Assembly (NCBI GenBank): GCA_042408195.1
Contig: JBHOQL010000041.1
Span: 1-19,801, forward strand
DNA from: SpSt-600 sp042408195
GTDB lineage: Bacteria > Chloroflexota > Anaerolineae > SpSt-600
Direction of reading: 5' to 3'
Length of the DNA: 19,801 nucleotides
Shown here: positions 1 through 7,593 of the stretch, in pieces
How positions within the stretch are numbered: the first letter of the stretch is position 1
Layout: every line of letters begins with the position of its first letter
Notes under the pieces: generated by a model
The model's input: the letters and a program-made list of their open reading frames with translations, nothing else
Told to the model about the DNA's origin: nothing
Databases searched by the model: none
Position numbers and translations under genes: made by a program

Positions 1-262
1 AAGGGCATGGGCGATTAGAAAAACGGAGGCTGTGGATCGTTCCTTGCGAACCAGATATGGAAGCCTATCTGGAGGAACTGGGATGGCCTGGAGTTCAGCG
101 GTGTGGGTGGATAGATATGGAAGCGAAAGATTCTTCGGGCCAAGGACATTTGGGTGGCTGAGCTGGGTTTTGGTGGAGACTTGAGTCCTGCTTCGTCAGC
201 ATTGGGAGATAGAGAACGGGGTCTTTTATGTGCGAGATGTGAGTATGGACGAAGACCGACTT
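1..262 (+). pseudogene. Decayed ISAs1-family transposase remnant (3' part)
   Basis: No intact reading frame crosses this region, but two stretches in different frames read like consecutive pieces of an ISAs1-family DDE transposase. Frame 3 (about 3-158, stop at 159-161) gives GHGRLEKRRLWIVP followed by YLEELGWPGVQRCGWID, which matches the family pattern HGRxExRxLWV...WPGxxQVxxI. Frame 2 (185-262, stop at 263-265) gives LLRQHWEIENGVFYVRDVS then MDEDR, matching the family's C-terminal HWxIENxxxxVRDVxxxED block, whose Glu is probably the DDE acidic residue. At least one frameshift and stops at 159 and 182 separate the pieces, so the gene is dead. The 5' part lies outside the window. Sequence from 263 to about 375 may be a further decayed tail but I cannot read it. 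I saw no clear terminal inverted repeat. The family call is from recalled motifs. Confidence 0.72.
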
Positions 263-386
263 TAAGGCTGGAAGGTTGGGCATGGGTTAAGAGGAAGCGG
301 GGAGCCGCTGCGGGGATTCCTAGAAATGCTGACATTGTCCCAGGCAGAATCGGAACCGGTGATGTTGGGCAAGCGAACCTGAGCCT

Positions 387-415
387 TTGACACCTAAAAT
401 TACCGAGGATATAAT
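387..415 (+). promoter_or_regulatory. Perfect sigma70-type promoter for the GT2 pair
   Basis: TTGACA at 387-392 and TATAAT at 410-415 are separated by exactly 17 nt, a full match to the housekeeping consensus. The expected transcription start is near 422, only about seven bases before the ATG at 429. The same TTG could be read as an upstream start codon of the following gene, but it is better explained as part of the -35 box. Confidence 0.8.
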
Positions 416-428
416 TCCTCAGAAAGCT

Positions 429-1370
429 ATGGTGGCCATTATAATTGTAAGCTACAACGTGCGCCAGTACCTGGAGCGTTGCCTTGAGACTGCGCTGACT
501 GACCTCTTAGCTTCCGGGGCAAGGGGTGAAATATGGGTCTTCGACAACGCTTCATCCGACGGAACCCAGAGTATGGTTGCAGGAAAGTTTCCCCAGGTCA
601 AGCTTCACGCCAGCGAAACTAACGTGGGATTTGCTGCTGCCAACAACTTCGTGATGCGGAAATTAATGGCTTCTCCTTCGCCTCCTAATTACTTATTCCT
701 CCTGAACCCTGATACTGAAGTTCTGCCCGGGACAATCAAAACGCTTCTGGAATTTATGGAAGAAAACCCGAAGGCGGCGGTAGCAAGCCCTAGGCTCTTA
801 AACCCCGATGGATCCCAACAACCCTCCGCCTTCAGGTTCCCAGGCCTTGCCCAGACGTTCTTTGACTTTTTCCCCATCCACCCCCGCCTCTATTCCTCCC
901 CTCTGAACGGCCGCTATCCTGGTTTTCTCTACCGAAGAGGCAAACCTTTCGCCATAGACCATCCCTTGGGAGCCGCAATGATGGTTCGCCAGAAGGCTGT
1001 GGAAGAGGTGGGCCTGATGGATGAAGGCTTCTTCATCTATTGCGAGGAAATTGACTGGTGCTTGCGGTTCAGAAAGGCTGGCTGGCTTATCTACTGTGTG
1101 CCCCAAGCTAGCGTTATCCACCACGTCGCCCGCAGCACATCCCACTTCCCTGAGAAAGCGATGACGGAGTTGTGGAAGAGCCGCTATAGGCTTTTCTCCA
1201 AATACAGGGGACCCCTGTTCCTCAAGGTTTTCCGGATGTTGGTGAAATTGGGCTTCGCTTTCAGAGCTTGGAGGGATTCCCGCTTGGCAAAGAGAGGCTT
1301 TATCCCCCCGGAAGAATTATCCAGGCGATTGGCGACTTACAAAGCCATAAGGGAGCTTATGAACTCATGA
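429..1370 (+). CDS. Family 2 glycosyltransferase (rhamnosyltransferase-like)
   Basis: A 313-residue cytoplasmic inverting glycosyltransferase of family GT2, likely moving a nucleotide-activated sugar onto a lipid-linked or growing glycan. The N-terminus MVAIIIVSYNVRQYL is the usual GT2 opening strand. DNASSDGT (39-46) is the nucleotide-binding turn, LNPDTEV (92-98) carries the DxD-like metal site at D95, and the block GAAMMVRQKAVEEVG then DEGFFIYCEEIDWCLR (about 181-213) is typical of WbbL-like rhamnosyltransferases and includes the acidic EEID base region. No membrane segment is evident. I chose ATG 429 because the domain begins there and because the alternative TTG at 387 is the promoter -35 box. 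No good Shine-Dalgarno precedes 429 (GAGGA at 405-409 is too far and lies before the start of transcription). The gene ends in ATGA shared with the next gene. Donor and acceptor cannot be told from sequence. Confidence 0.9.
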   Translation: MVAIIIVSYNVRQYLERCLETALTDLLASGARGEIWVFDNASSDGTQSMVAGKFPQVKLHASETNVGFAAANNFVMRKLMASPSPPNYLFLLNPDTEVLPGTIKTLLEFMEENPKAAVASPRLLNPDGSQQPSAFRFPGLAQTFFDFFPIHPRLYSSPLNGRYPGFLYRRGKPFAIDHPLGAAMMVRQKAVEEVGLMDEGFFIYCEEIDWCLRFRKAGWLIYCVPQASVIHHVARSTSHFPEKAMTELWKSRYRLFSKYRGPLFLKVFRMLVKLGFAFRAWRDSRLAKRGFIPPEELSRRLATYKAIRELMNS

Positions 1371-2128
1371 AAGGGATCACAGCTGTGGTGCTCACCCTGA
1401 ACGAGGAGGAAAACATAGCAGAGTGCCTCAGGACCATCGCCTGGGCCGACAAGCTCCTGGTTCTGGATTCTGGAAGCACTGATCGAACCGAGGAAATCGC
1501 CAGGAGCATGGGGGCAGAAGTCCTCTTCCACCCCTTCCGGAATTATGCCGACCAGCGCAACTTTGCCCTCAGCTTGGTCCAGACCGATTGGGTCCTTTTT
1601 GTGGATGCCGATGAGCGGGTGCCCACGGAACTAGCTCAGGAGATACGGGAGGCAGTGGAGAGAGAAGGCATTTGCGGGTGGTGGATCCCCCGGAAGAATT
1701 ACATATGCGGCCGCTGGATACGCCACGGAGGCTGGTACCCCGATTGCCAACTTCGCCTGATGCGTCCAGAAAAAGCTCGCTACGATTCGGCCTGGGAAGT
1801 GCACGAAATCGTGATCGTTGAAGGGGAAACGGGTTATCTGAACAACCCCCTCATCCATTACAATTATAGGACATGGCGGGAATTCATTGCGCGTCAGAAA
1901 GGTTACCTACCCTTTGAAGTGAGGACCCTCCGAAAGCGGGGAATAAAGGCAAAACCCTGGAGTCCCCTCTCTATGCCTCTGAGGGAATTCCAGAGGCGTT
2001 ACTTCAAGCTTGAAGGGTACAAAGACGGCTTTTACGGCCTTATACTGGCCCTGGCTATGGCCTTCTACACTTCGCTTGCCTACGGGCAACTACTGTTCTC
2101 GGCTAGACTAGAAGAGCCACGGGCCTGA
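1367..2128 (+). CDS. Family 2 glycosyltransferase (WaaE/KdtX-like)
   Basis: A 253-residue GT2 enzyme of the WaaE/KdtX-like group, which in other bacteria adds a hexose to lipopolysaccharide core or related glycans; the acceptor here is unknown. Seen motifs: VVLTLNEEENIAECL (7-21), LDSGSTDRT (33-41), QRNFAL (63-68), VLFVDADERV (76-85) with the DxD metal site D80/D82, and GGWYPDCQLRLMRP (121-134), which is characteristic of this subgroup. The C-terminus (about 225-245) is hydrophobic and could dip into or associate with the membrane. The start ATG overlaps the stop of the preceding glycosyltransferase by four bases (ATGA), so the two are translationally coupled. A longer frame reaching to 1268 exists but runs through the preceding gene and adds no domain sequence. 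The 3' end overlaps the convergent glycoside hydrolase gene by 26 bases. Confidence 0.92.
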   Translation: MKGITAVVLTLNEEENIAECLRTIAWADKLLVLDSGSTDRTEEIARSMGAEVLFHPFRNYADQRNFALSLVQTDWVLFVDADERVPTELAQEIREAVEREGICGWWIPRKNYICGRWIRHGGWYPDCQLRLMRPEKARYDSAWEVHEIVIVEGETGYLNNPLIHYNYRTWREFIARQKGYLPFEVRTLRKRGIKAKPWSPLSMPLREFQRRYFKLEGYKDGFYGLILALAMAFYTSLAYGQLLFSARLEEPRA

Positions 2129-3539
2129 AAGCTATAGTGCCCCTTTCAAATCTTGCCTTTGGTAAACCCCACTCATCAATAATGGGATCCTCTATTGGAT
2201 AGCCGAGGGGGCCTTCTGCTCCACCTTTCTCGTAGATGTAGTAGTCCCTTATGGGTCCCCATAGGATATAGGCCCTAGAGGTGCCATCCTTGAGCATTAT
2301 AATGGACTTAAAGGAGCCATCGGGCTTCTGGAAATCCTGAACCCATCCGTTCCCCCAGCGGTGGACGGGAACCCCACCGCCGTTGTCGAAGGGCAGACCC
2401 AGTCTAGCCTCTCCCCCATGTTTTAGGTAACATTCTATTATAGGCCAATACACGCGTCCAGAGGCATCTCTCCCGACCTGCGGTGGGACGTCTAGAAGTT
2501 CAGGAGTCCGTGAGATGTTTGTCCATTCCTGAAACCGAAAGTATATAGGCTTACGAGCCATGGCCCCTAAGCCTGCTTGGGTATAGAGGCCGCTGGTGAT
2601 GCCAGGAAAGTCCCTCAGACAGAACCATATTATCGCTCTAACCCGCTCATCTTTAAGAAGGGTGTAAAAAGCAGCCGACATAGCCGCCGCTTGGAAATCG
2701 TCGCCCTGGTCTGATCCCCACCCGATTTCTGAAATATAAAGGCGAGTTGAAGTGGATTTCCCTTCGTAAAGAGTTATACTTTCCCAGATGGCATTGATGT
2801 AAGCCTGAAGGGTATTGCGGACATAATCAGCGCCCTTGTCCCTGGTCTGGCCTATATAAGGGTGATACCCAACTCCATCAAGAGGATAGGAACCGAAAGA
2901 TGCCTTCACTTCTCCCCACCCCAGTTCCCTTATTCCATAATAATACATCTGACGCAAGTATGAGGCACCAGTATCGGCTCCAGTTGGCAAATCATGAGCC
3001 AGAACCGGGCCAGCGATTATGTGCACGTTAAAAGTGCGCTTAACTGCCAAGTAAACCTCCTTCTGTATGCGGGCCATCCAATAGGGATGAAACAAGCTTG
3101 TGGTTCCCCCGAACCAGCTGTTGGGCTCGTTTATGAGCTCAAAAGCCCAAACCCTGTCATGGAATCGTTCAACAATGGCATAGAAATTCTCTACGTATCT
3201 CTTGAGCCATTCCTCGGCTCCGGGGCCGGGGGTCTTTCGGCGGAAGTTGTCTCCGGGGCTGGGCTTTACCGCTTCCAAGCCAATCAATCCATATATGGCT
3301 ATGTTTCTGGCCAAAAGGCCATCCACTATGGCGTCATACGTTTCAAACCAGGTGCGCCCGCAGTAACGGGTACGGTCGGTAGGAGAATTCCACGGACCGA
3401 GGATAAAATTGAGGCGAACCATACTGGCTCCCGTCTCAGCTATTATCTTAGGTTCAGCCATCTGGGGAGCTAGGCAACCAGTCGGATCAATAGGTGCGTT
3501 GCCGTCAATGCCAATTTTCGAAGAAGGCGCAAGGACCAT
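2103..3539 (-). CDS. Glycoside hydrolase (clan A-like TIM barrel) with LGFP-type repeats
   Basis: A 478-residue protein with a (beta/alpha)8 glycosidase-like core at about 1-340. FELINEPNSWF places the likely acid/base at E138 in the clan A NEP motif, and LYISEIGWGSD gives a likely nucleophile at E271. A C-terminal part (about 365-478) has two segments resembling LGFP repeats, around LGLPFDNG (380-387) and GPLGYPIEDP (443-452), a module associated with cell-envelope attachment or glycan binding. No signal peptide or membrane span is visible at the N-terminus (MVLAPSSKIGIDGNAP), so export is unexplained. A Shine-Dalgarno (GAGGAGGGG in coding sense, within about 3542-3555) supports ATG at 3539, and only three bases separate it from the preceding glycosyltransferase stop. 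It is the last gene of the minus-strand operon. Exact family and substrate are not resolved; GH5- or GH39-like cores are alternatives. Confidence 0.75.
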   Translation of the reverse strand: MVLAPSSKIGIDGNAPIDPTGCLAPQMAEPKIIAETGASMVRLNFILGPWNSPTDRTRYCGRTWFETYDAIVDGLLARNIAIYGLIGLEAVKPSPGDNFRRKTPGPGAEEWLKRYVENFYAIVERFHDRVWAFELINEPNSWFGGTTSLFHPYWMARIQKEVYLAVKRTFNVHIIAGPVLAHDLPTGADTGASYLRQMYYYGIRELGWGEVKASFGSYPLDGVGYHPYIGQTRDKGADYVRNTLQAYINAIWESITLYEGKSTSTRLYISEIGWGSDQGDDFQAAAMSAAFYTLLKDERVRAIIWFCLRDFPGITSGLYTQAGLGAMARKPIYFRFQEWTNISRTPELLDVPPQVGRDASGRVYWPIIECYLKHGGEARLGLPFDNGGGVPVHRWGNGWVQDFQKPDGSFKSIIMLKDGTSRAYILWGPIRDYYIYEKGGAEGPLGYPIEDPIIDEWGLPKARFERGTIAFRPVALLV

Positions 3540-3542
3540 TTT

Positions 3543-4643
3543 CTACCCCTCCTCAAGAACTCTGCGGTACACCTCAAAAGTCTGAGAGGCTATCGCTTTC
3601 TGAGTGAACCTCTTCAGAACCCTCTCTCGCCCTTTCTCAGCCAGGGAAAGGCGCAACTCTTCATCTGCTATAAGCTTGAGGATGGATTCCCTAAGAGCTT
3701 CGGTATCCCCTTCGGGGAAGACGAAGCCTGCATCCCCTATAACGTTGGGTATTTCCCCGCAGGTAGATCCTACAACCGGGACGCCGCAGGCCATAGCCTC
3801 CACCAAAACCCGCCCGAATTGCTCCTTCCAGTTGGGCTTCGTTATCGATGGAAGCACAAGAAGGTCCAGTTTGCGGTAGAAATTGGGGAGTTGAGAGGAA
3901 GGCAGAAATTGGAAGAAACGGGTCCGCTGGGCGATTCCCAGGTCCTGAGAAAGCCTTTCCAGTTCCCGTCGCTTCGGCCCTGTGCCCAAGATGAAAAGTT
4001 CCCACTCGCCATCTATTCCAGCCATCGCCCTGATGAGCAAGTGAACCCCCTTTTCCTCCACAAGCCTTCCTACATAACCCACCGTGAACGGTCGACCTTT
4101 CTCACGAGGTTGGCCGGGGCTAAAGGTTTCCTCATCCACTCCAAACTGAGGTATCAGGCTTATAGGCTTCCTATATCCTTTCCTCCTGAGCACTTCAATG
4201 GCTTCCTGGTTTCCCGCAATAGCCCAAGAAGAGCAACGATAATTGTATTTCTCAAACCAAGAGAAAGGTGGCGGATAGAGACGGTATAGGTTCTGCCAGG
4301 TGAAAAAGAGCGCTTTGGCCCCCCATCTTCTGGACAGCACCATAGCTTGGAAGGTAGCCAGGTTATAAGGTTCTTCATCGATGTGGACAAGTTCCGGCCG
4401 GACATCTCGCATATAGAAGGGCAGGCGCAGGTAGAAATGAAGGTGGTAATTTCCATTGAAAGCAAGATCATCAACAAACATTACGTAGTTCTCCGCTCCT
4501 TCTTCCAGGGGTAGGACACCCCTTTCGTCCCGCCAGTAGCGGGGGACCACTAGGAACATTTTGGCCCCGAGTTTAGCCAGCTCTTCCAGCTTTCTCCGGT
4601 AAGCTCTGAGAACACAGGCCTTAGAGACCATCAGGACTCGCAT
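3543..4643 (-). CDS. Family 4 glycosyltransferase (GT-B fold)
   Basis: A 366-residue retaining glycosyltransferase with a two-domain GT-B fold. The N-terminal acceptor-binding Rossmann domain begins MRVLMVSKACVLR. The C-terminal donor domain starts near 187 with VGYVGRLVEEKGVHLLI, carries ILGTGPKRREL (about 218-228), and has the family E-x7-E motif E274...E282 in EQFGRVLVEAMACGVPVVGS, which binds the nucleotide sugar. No membrane segment is visible. Length is usual for GT4. The start ATG lies inside the end of mtaB (13-base overlap), and the gene is followed after three bases by a glycoside hydrolase, suggesting that the two act on the same glycan. Sugar donor and acceptor are unknown. Confidence 0.9.
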   Translation of the reverse strand: MRVLMVSKACVLRAYRRKLEELAKLGAKMFLVVPRYWRDERGVLPLEEGAENYVMFVDDLAFNGNYHLHFYLRLPFYMRDVRPELVHIDEEPYNLATFQAMVLSRRWGAKALFFTWQNLYRLYPPPFSWFEKYNYRCSSWAIAGNQEAIEVLRRKGYRKPISLIPQFGVDEETFSPGQPREKGRPFTVGYVGRLVEEKGVHLLIRAMAGIDGEWELFILGTGPKRRELERLSQDLGIAQRTRFFQFLPSSQLPNFYRKLDLLVLPSITKPNWKEQFGRVLVEAMACGVPVVGSTCGEIPNVIGDAGFVFPEGDTEALRESILKLIADEELRLSLAEKGRERVLKRFTQKAIASQTFEVYRRVLEEG

Positions 4644-5932
4644 GTCAACTCCTCAAGCGTTCCCCACACACCTCTTTCGGGCCCCTCGGAATCTTCATGT
4701 GGTTTCATGTCTTCTTTGAGAGCTACCAGACGAACAGATGTTACAATATTGGAGAGGGGACGTGAACTTAAAGCAAAAACCCGTATGTAGTTATCAGTGA
4801 GGCCGGAGCAGAGGAAAAGCTCCCCCTGCTTCTCCGGTGTCTCCCAGAGGACCTCCATAACTCGGCCCAAGAAGCGGGACTGAAAGGCTCTTTCGCTCTC
4901 CCGCCCTACCTCAGCCACAAGTTTCTCCCTTTCCCTTTTGATTTTCCCTGAAACCTGCCCTTTCATGGTGGCAGCAGGTGTCCCCGGACGAGGGGAATAC
5001 GGGAAAACGTGGATGCGAGCAAATTGCATTTTTCTTATGAATTCAAGGCTATGCCAGAATTCCTCCCATGTCTCTCCTGGGAAGCCCACCATTACATCCG
5101 TGGTCACTGCCAGGTCCGGAATTTGGGCTCGGGCTTCCTCCACGAGACGAGCATACTCAGCTGTAGTGTAGCGTCGTCCCATTCGCCTGAGGGTTTCATC
5201 GCACCCGCTCTGGAGAGGAAGGTGCAAATGCCGGCACAGCCTACGATCGCGCCAGAGGGCGAAAAACCCCGGAGTTACATCCCATGGCTCTATGGAGGAA
5301 AGCCTTAAGCGCTGGACAGAGGTGCCTTCCAACACCGCTCTGACAAGGCTGGCCAGGTTCGTTCCGATGTCCCGTCCATATCCCCCCAGATGTATTCCGG
5401 TCAAGACCACTTCCTTATAGCCGATTTCCACCAACCTCTTCACTTCTTCCACCACCTCCTGCACCGGGCGACTTCTCTCTCGCCCTCTGGCCACCCGGAT
5501 AATGCAATAAGTGCAGTAATTGTTGCACCCATCCTGCACTTTGACAAATGCCCTGGTAGTACCCGGAGAAGGAGGTAGTGGAGGAGCCTTCGGGGCCCTC
5601 ATTCCGAACAGAATCTCGGGCAAGAACTCCTTCTCAGAGTTCCTTACCACCATGCTGACCCCTTCTATCGAGGCCACCTCTTCCCAAGCTATCTCAACAT
5701 GGCAGCCTGTAACTACTATTTTAGCTGCCGGATTAAGGCGATGCATCCTCCTTATAAGCTGGCGCGACTTATGAGAAGCTGTTCCGGTTACAGTGCAGGT
5801 GTTAATCACAATATAGTCGGCTTCTTCCGGAGAGGGGGCTAATTCATGCCCCAAGGCCACAGTTTCTCGCTCCCATGCCTCCTGTTCGCTCCTGTTGACT
5901 TTGCACCCAAGAAATGTAAAATAAACCTTCAT
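4631..5932 (-). CDS. mtaB: tRNA t6A37 methylthiotransferase MtaB
   Basis: A radical SAM enzyme of the methylthiotransferase family, 433 residues. MtaB adds a methylthio group to C2 of t6A at position 37 of ANN-decoding tRNAs (ms2t6A). The N-terminal UPF0004 domain opens MKVYFTFLGCKVNRSE with the three cluster ligands C10, C46 (INTCTVTG) and C77 (VTGCHVE). The SAM cluster motif is C136-x3-C140-x2-C143 in VQDGCNNYCTYCIIRVARGR. GCDETLRRMGRRY and the long helical region are typical, and a C-terminal TRAM-like domain follows about 360. FLGCKVN (rather than the MiaB-type GCQMN) favours MtaB over MiaB or RimO. Its ATG shares four bases with the aminotransferase stop. It sits among envelope-glycan genes, probably only by operon membership. 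Confidence 0.92.
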   Translation of the reverse strand: MKVYFTFLGCKVNRSEQEAWERETVALGHELAPSPEEADYIVINTCTVTGTASHKSRQLIRRMHRLNPAAKIVVTGCHVEIAWEEVASIEGVSMVVRNSEKEFLPEILFGMRAPKAPPLPPSPGTTRAFVKVQDGCNNYCTYCIIRVARGRERSRPVQEVVEEVKRLVEIGYKEVVLTGIHLGGYGRDIGTNLASLVRAVLEGTSVQRLRLSSIEPWDVTPGFFALWRDRRLCRHLHLPLQSGCDETLRRMGRRYTTAEYARLVEEARAQIPDLAVTTDVMVGFPGETWEEFWHSLEFIRKMQFARIHVFPYSPRPGTPAATMKGQVSGKIKREREKLVAEVGRESERAFQSRFLGRVMEVLWETPEKQGELFLCSGLTDNYIRVFALSSRPLSNIVTSVRLVALKEDMKPHEDSEGPERGVWGTLEELTCES

Positions 5933-7095
5933 CCGCCCCTCACTTTCTTTACAAACCGTTCAATCCTCTCCAGTGCCTCCTCAATCTTCTCGTAAGCGGT
6001 AGCATAGGAACAGCGTACAAACCCTTCCCCGCATGCTCCGAAAGCGTTTCCCGGCACCACTGCGACCCTTTCTTCATAGAGGAGCCTCTCCGAAAACTCT
6101 TCCGAACTCAGCCCTACGGATCTGATGGAAGGAAATGCATAAAAGGCTCCTTTTGGCTCAAAGCACTCAAGCCCGATGTCATTCAGCCCTTTTACGATCA
6201 GGCGACGGCGACGGTCATATTCCTCCACCATCTGGCGCACATATTCCTCGCCGTTCCGCAGCGCCTCGAGAGCTGCCACCTGAGCAGTAGTAGGGGCACA
6301 CATTATGGCGTATTGATGGATTTTGCGGATCTGAGCCATTATGTCAGCTGGAGCGCAGGCGTAACCTATACGCCACCCGGTCATGGCATAGGACTTGGAA
6401 AAACCTCCCAAGAGGATTGTCCTTTCCTTCATTCCGGGTAGAGAGGCAAAGCAAGTGTGCTCTACCCCATAGACCAAGCGGTCGTAAATCTCATCGGAAA
6501 TAACCAAGAGGTCGTATTTCTCCGCCAGAGATGCGATTTCCAGAAGTTTTTCCCGGGGCATGACAGCTCCTGTCGGATTGTTGGGATAGCCCAGGAGAAT
6601 AGCTTTGGTGCGGGGCGTAACCTTCTCCTCAATCTGGCTTGCTGAGATTTCAAAGTTGTCCTCCAACCTGGCTTCTACCACCACTGGAATCCCACCGGCA
6701 AAGATGACTGCTGGCTTATAAGCGACGAAGCACGGTTCCACCACGATAACTTCTTCCCCTGGCTCCACTGTTGCCAGCATGGAGATATGAAGGGCCTCCG
6801 ACACCCCCACTGTTATCAGGATTTCAGTTTCAGGGTCATAGCTTACTCCGTAAAGCTTCTTAAGGTGCTGCGAGAGTGCTTCCCTAAGTTCAAGGATACC
6901 GGAGTTAGAAGTATAGTGCGTTTCGCCGCGCCGAAGGGATTCTATCCCAGCCTCAATAATGGGCTCCGGGGTTACGAAGTCTGGCTCTCCTATCCCCAGA
7001 GAAATCACATCCTTCATGGTGGCAGCTATGTCAAAGAACTTCCTTATCCCTGAAGGTGGTATTTCCCTTATACGCTTAGCTGTAAAGTCCCTCAT
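5929..7095 (-). CDS. Class I/II PLP-dependent aminotransferase
   Basis: A 388-residue fold type I aminotransferase. It opens with RIREIPPSGIRKFFDIA then SLGIGEPDF (32-40). PNNPTG (171-176) carries the conserved Asn173, SDEIYDRLVY (200-209) carries the PLP-pairing Asp201 and Tyr204, and GGFSKSYAMTGWRIGYA has the Schiff-base lysine K234. The Arg that binds the substrate carboxylate is near R361 (FVRCSYA). This pattern fits the aspartate/aromatic-type (PatA, AspC-like) group; the amino acid substrate cannot be assigned. A very strong Shine-Dalgarno (AGGAGGAGGGAGG in coding sense, ending just before the ATG) precedes the start. The 279-base stretch upstream separates it from the rest of the operon, so it may also have its own weak promoter, though I see no good one. 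Confidence 0.9.
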   Translation of the reverse strand: MRDFTAKRIREIPPSGIRKFFDIAATMKDVISLGIGEPDFVTPEPIIEAGIESLRRGETHYTSNSGILELREALSQHLKKLYGVSYDPETEILITVGVSEALHISMLATVEPGEEVIVVEPCFVAYKPAVIFAGGIPVVVEARLEDNFEISASQIEEKVTPRTKAILLGYPNNPTGAVMPREKLLEIASLAEKYDLLVISDEIYDRLVYGVEHTCFASLPGMKERTILLGGFSKSYAMTGWRIGYACAPADIMAQIRKIHQYAIMCAPTTAQVAALEALRNGEEYVRQMVEEYDRRRRLIVKGLNDIGLECFEPKGAFYAFPSIRSVGLSSEEFSERLLYEERVAVVPGNAFGACGEGFVRCSYATAYEKIEEALERIERFVKKVRGG

Positions 7096-7374
7096 TTTCC
7101 TCCCTCCTCCTAGAAGATTTGGGAAAACCGCTTTGCCAGATCACCAAACACGACAGCAAACCCTCGGGAACAGTTTCCGCATGGAGGGTAATGACACAAA
7201 GTCTATTTTCTTCCCATACGCAATCAAAGCCCTCCAGTATCGCGGTGCCTAACTCTTTGCCAGGGAAGGAACGAATGGTTTCAGATTAACTTCCCCAGGC
7301 TCTCGGGTTCCTGACGAACAACCCTTCGCCAAAGGGATTAAGCAAGCAGTGATCAGAAGCAGATAAATATAAGC
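7076..7374 (-). pseudogene. Possible broken lipoprotein-like gene in a 279-base gap
   Basis: The gap 7096-7374 has no intact gene. On the minus strand, directly after the stop of the small protein and in the same frame, 41 codons (7374-7252, stop at 7251-7249) read AYIYLLLITACLIPLAKG then CSSG, a hydrophobic stretch with a lipobox-like ITAC, but without an ATG, GTG or TTG start. An overlapping frame is then open from 7285 to 7076 (69 codons) with ordinary-looking composition (for example AILEGFDCVWEENRL). Joining them needs one frameshift between about 7285 and 7249. Either this is a decayed lipoprotein gene or a chance pair of open frames. A short GC stem (CCCTT/AAGGG, 7322-7336) could be a weak attenuator. 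I do not recognise a family. Confidence 0.25.
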
Positions 7375-7593
7375 CTAAAATTCCCGAACAAACCACTCAT
7401 CGCAATGCTCCCAATAAAGGAGTAAATAACGCCTGCCGCAAGCTTTAACCTTGAAAAGCGGCCCCTCAGGGGTAATGAATTGACCTTCAATCCTTTCCAC
7501 TTCACACCTTTCAGTTCCGATGCAAAAGGCCCTCGGTTCTTGCGGGTATTTGTAACCCGAATAGCATTCTACTTTACAAGCTTTCCAGTTCAA
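7375..7593 (-). CDS. Small cysteine-rich conserved hypothetical protein
   Basis: A 72-residue protein read from a TTG start inside the 3' end of the nucleotidyltransferase gene (20-base overlap). In this frame a stop lies three codons upstream and there is no ATG or GTG. AGGGA lies just before the TTG with very short spacing, so translation is probably coupled. The sequence KVECYSGYKYPQEPRAF then VERIEGQF...FKVKA and the final DEWFVREF resemble a widespread small beta-rich hypothetical family with the pattern VECYSGYxxxExPRxF...DEWxL; I recall the pattern but not a function. It has six cysteines (6, 10, 24, 30, 52, 64), which is many for its size and suggests metal binding or thiol chemistry. 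No signal peptide or membrane segment is seen. Confidence 0.7.
   Translation of the reverse strand: MNWKACKVECYSGYKYPQEPRAFCIGTERCEVERIEGQFITPEGPLFKVKACGRRYLLLYWEHCDEWFVREF

Noticed and set aside
53..124. Direct repeat AGATATGGAAGC, 60 bases apart.
   Set aside because: A single 12-base pair inside the transposase remnant; probably chance, no flanking duplication seen.
154..390. A 78-codon open frame on the plus strand from GTG 154.
   Set aside because: It crosses the frame-2 transposase remnant (185-262) in another frame and overlaps the promoter at 387; it shows no recognisable protein pattern.
387..428. TTG at 387 as the start of the first GT2 gene.
   Set aside because: The TTG is the first half of a perfect -35 box with TATAAT 17 bases on; the GT2 domain starts at ATG 429.
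2994..3473. Plus-strand open frame of 159 codons.
   Set aside because: It is antisense to the glycoside hydrolase gene, whose catalytic motifs lie on the other strand.
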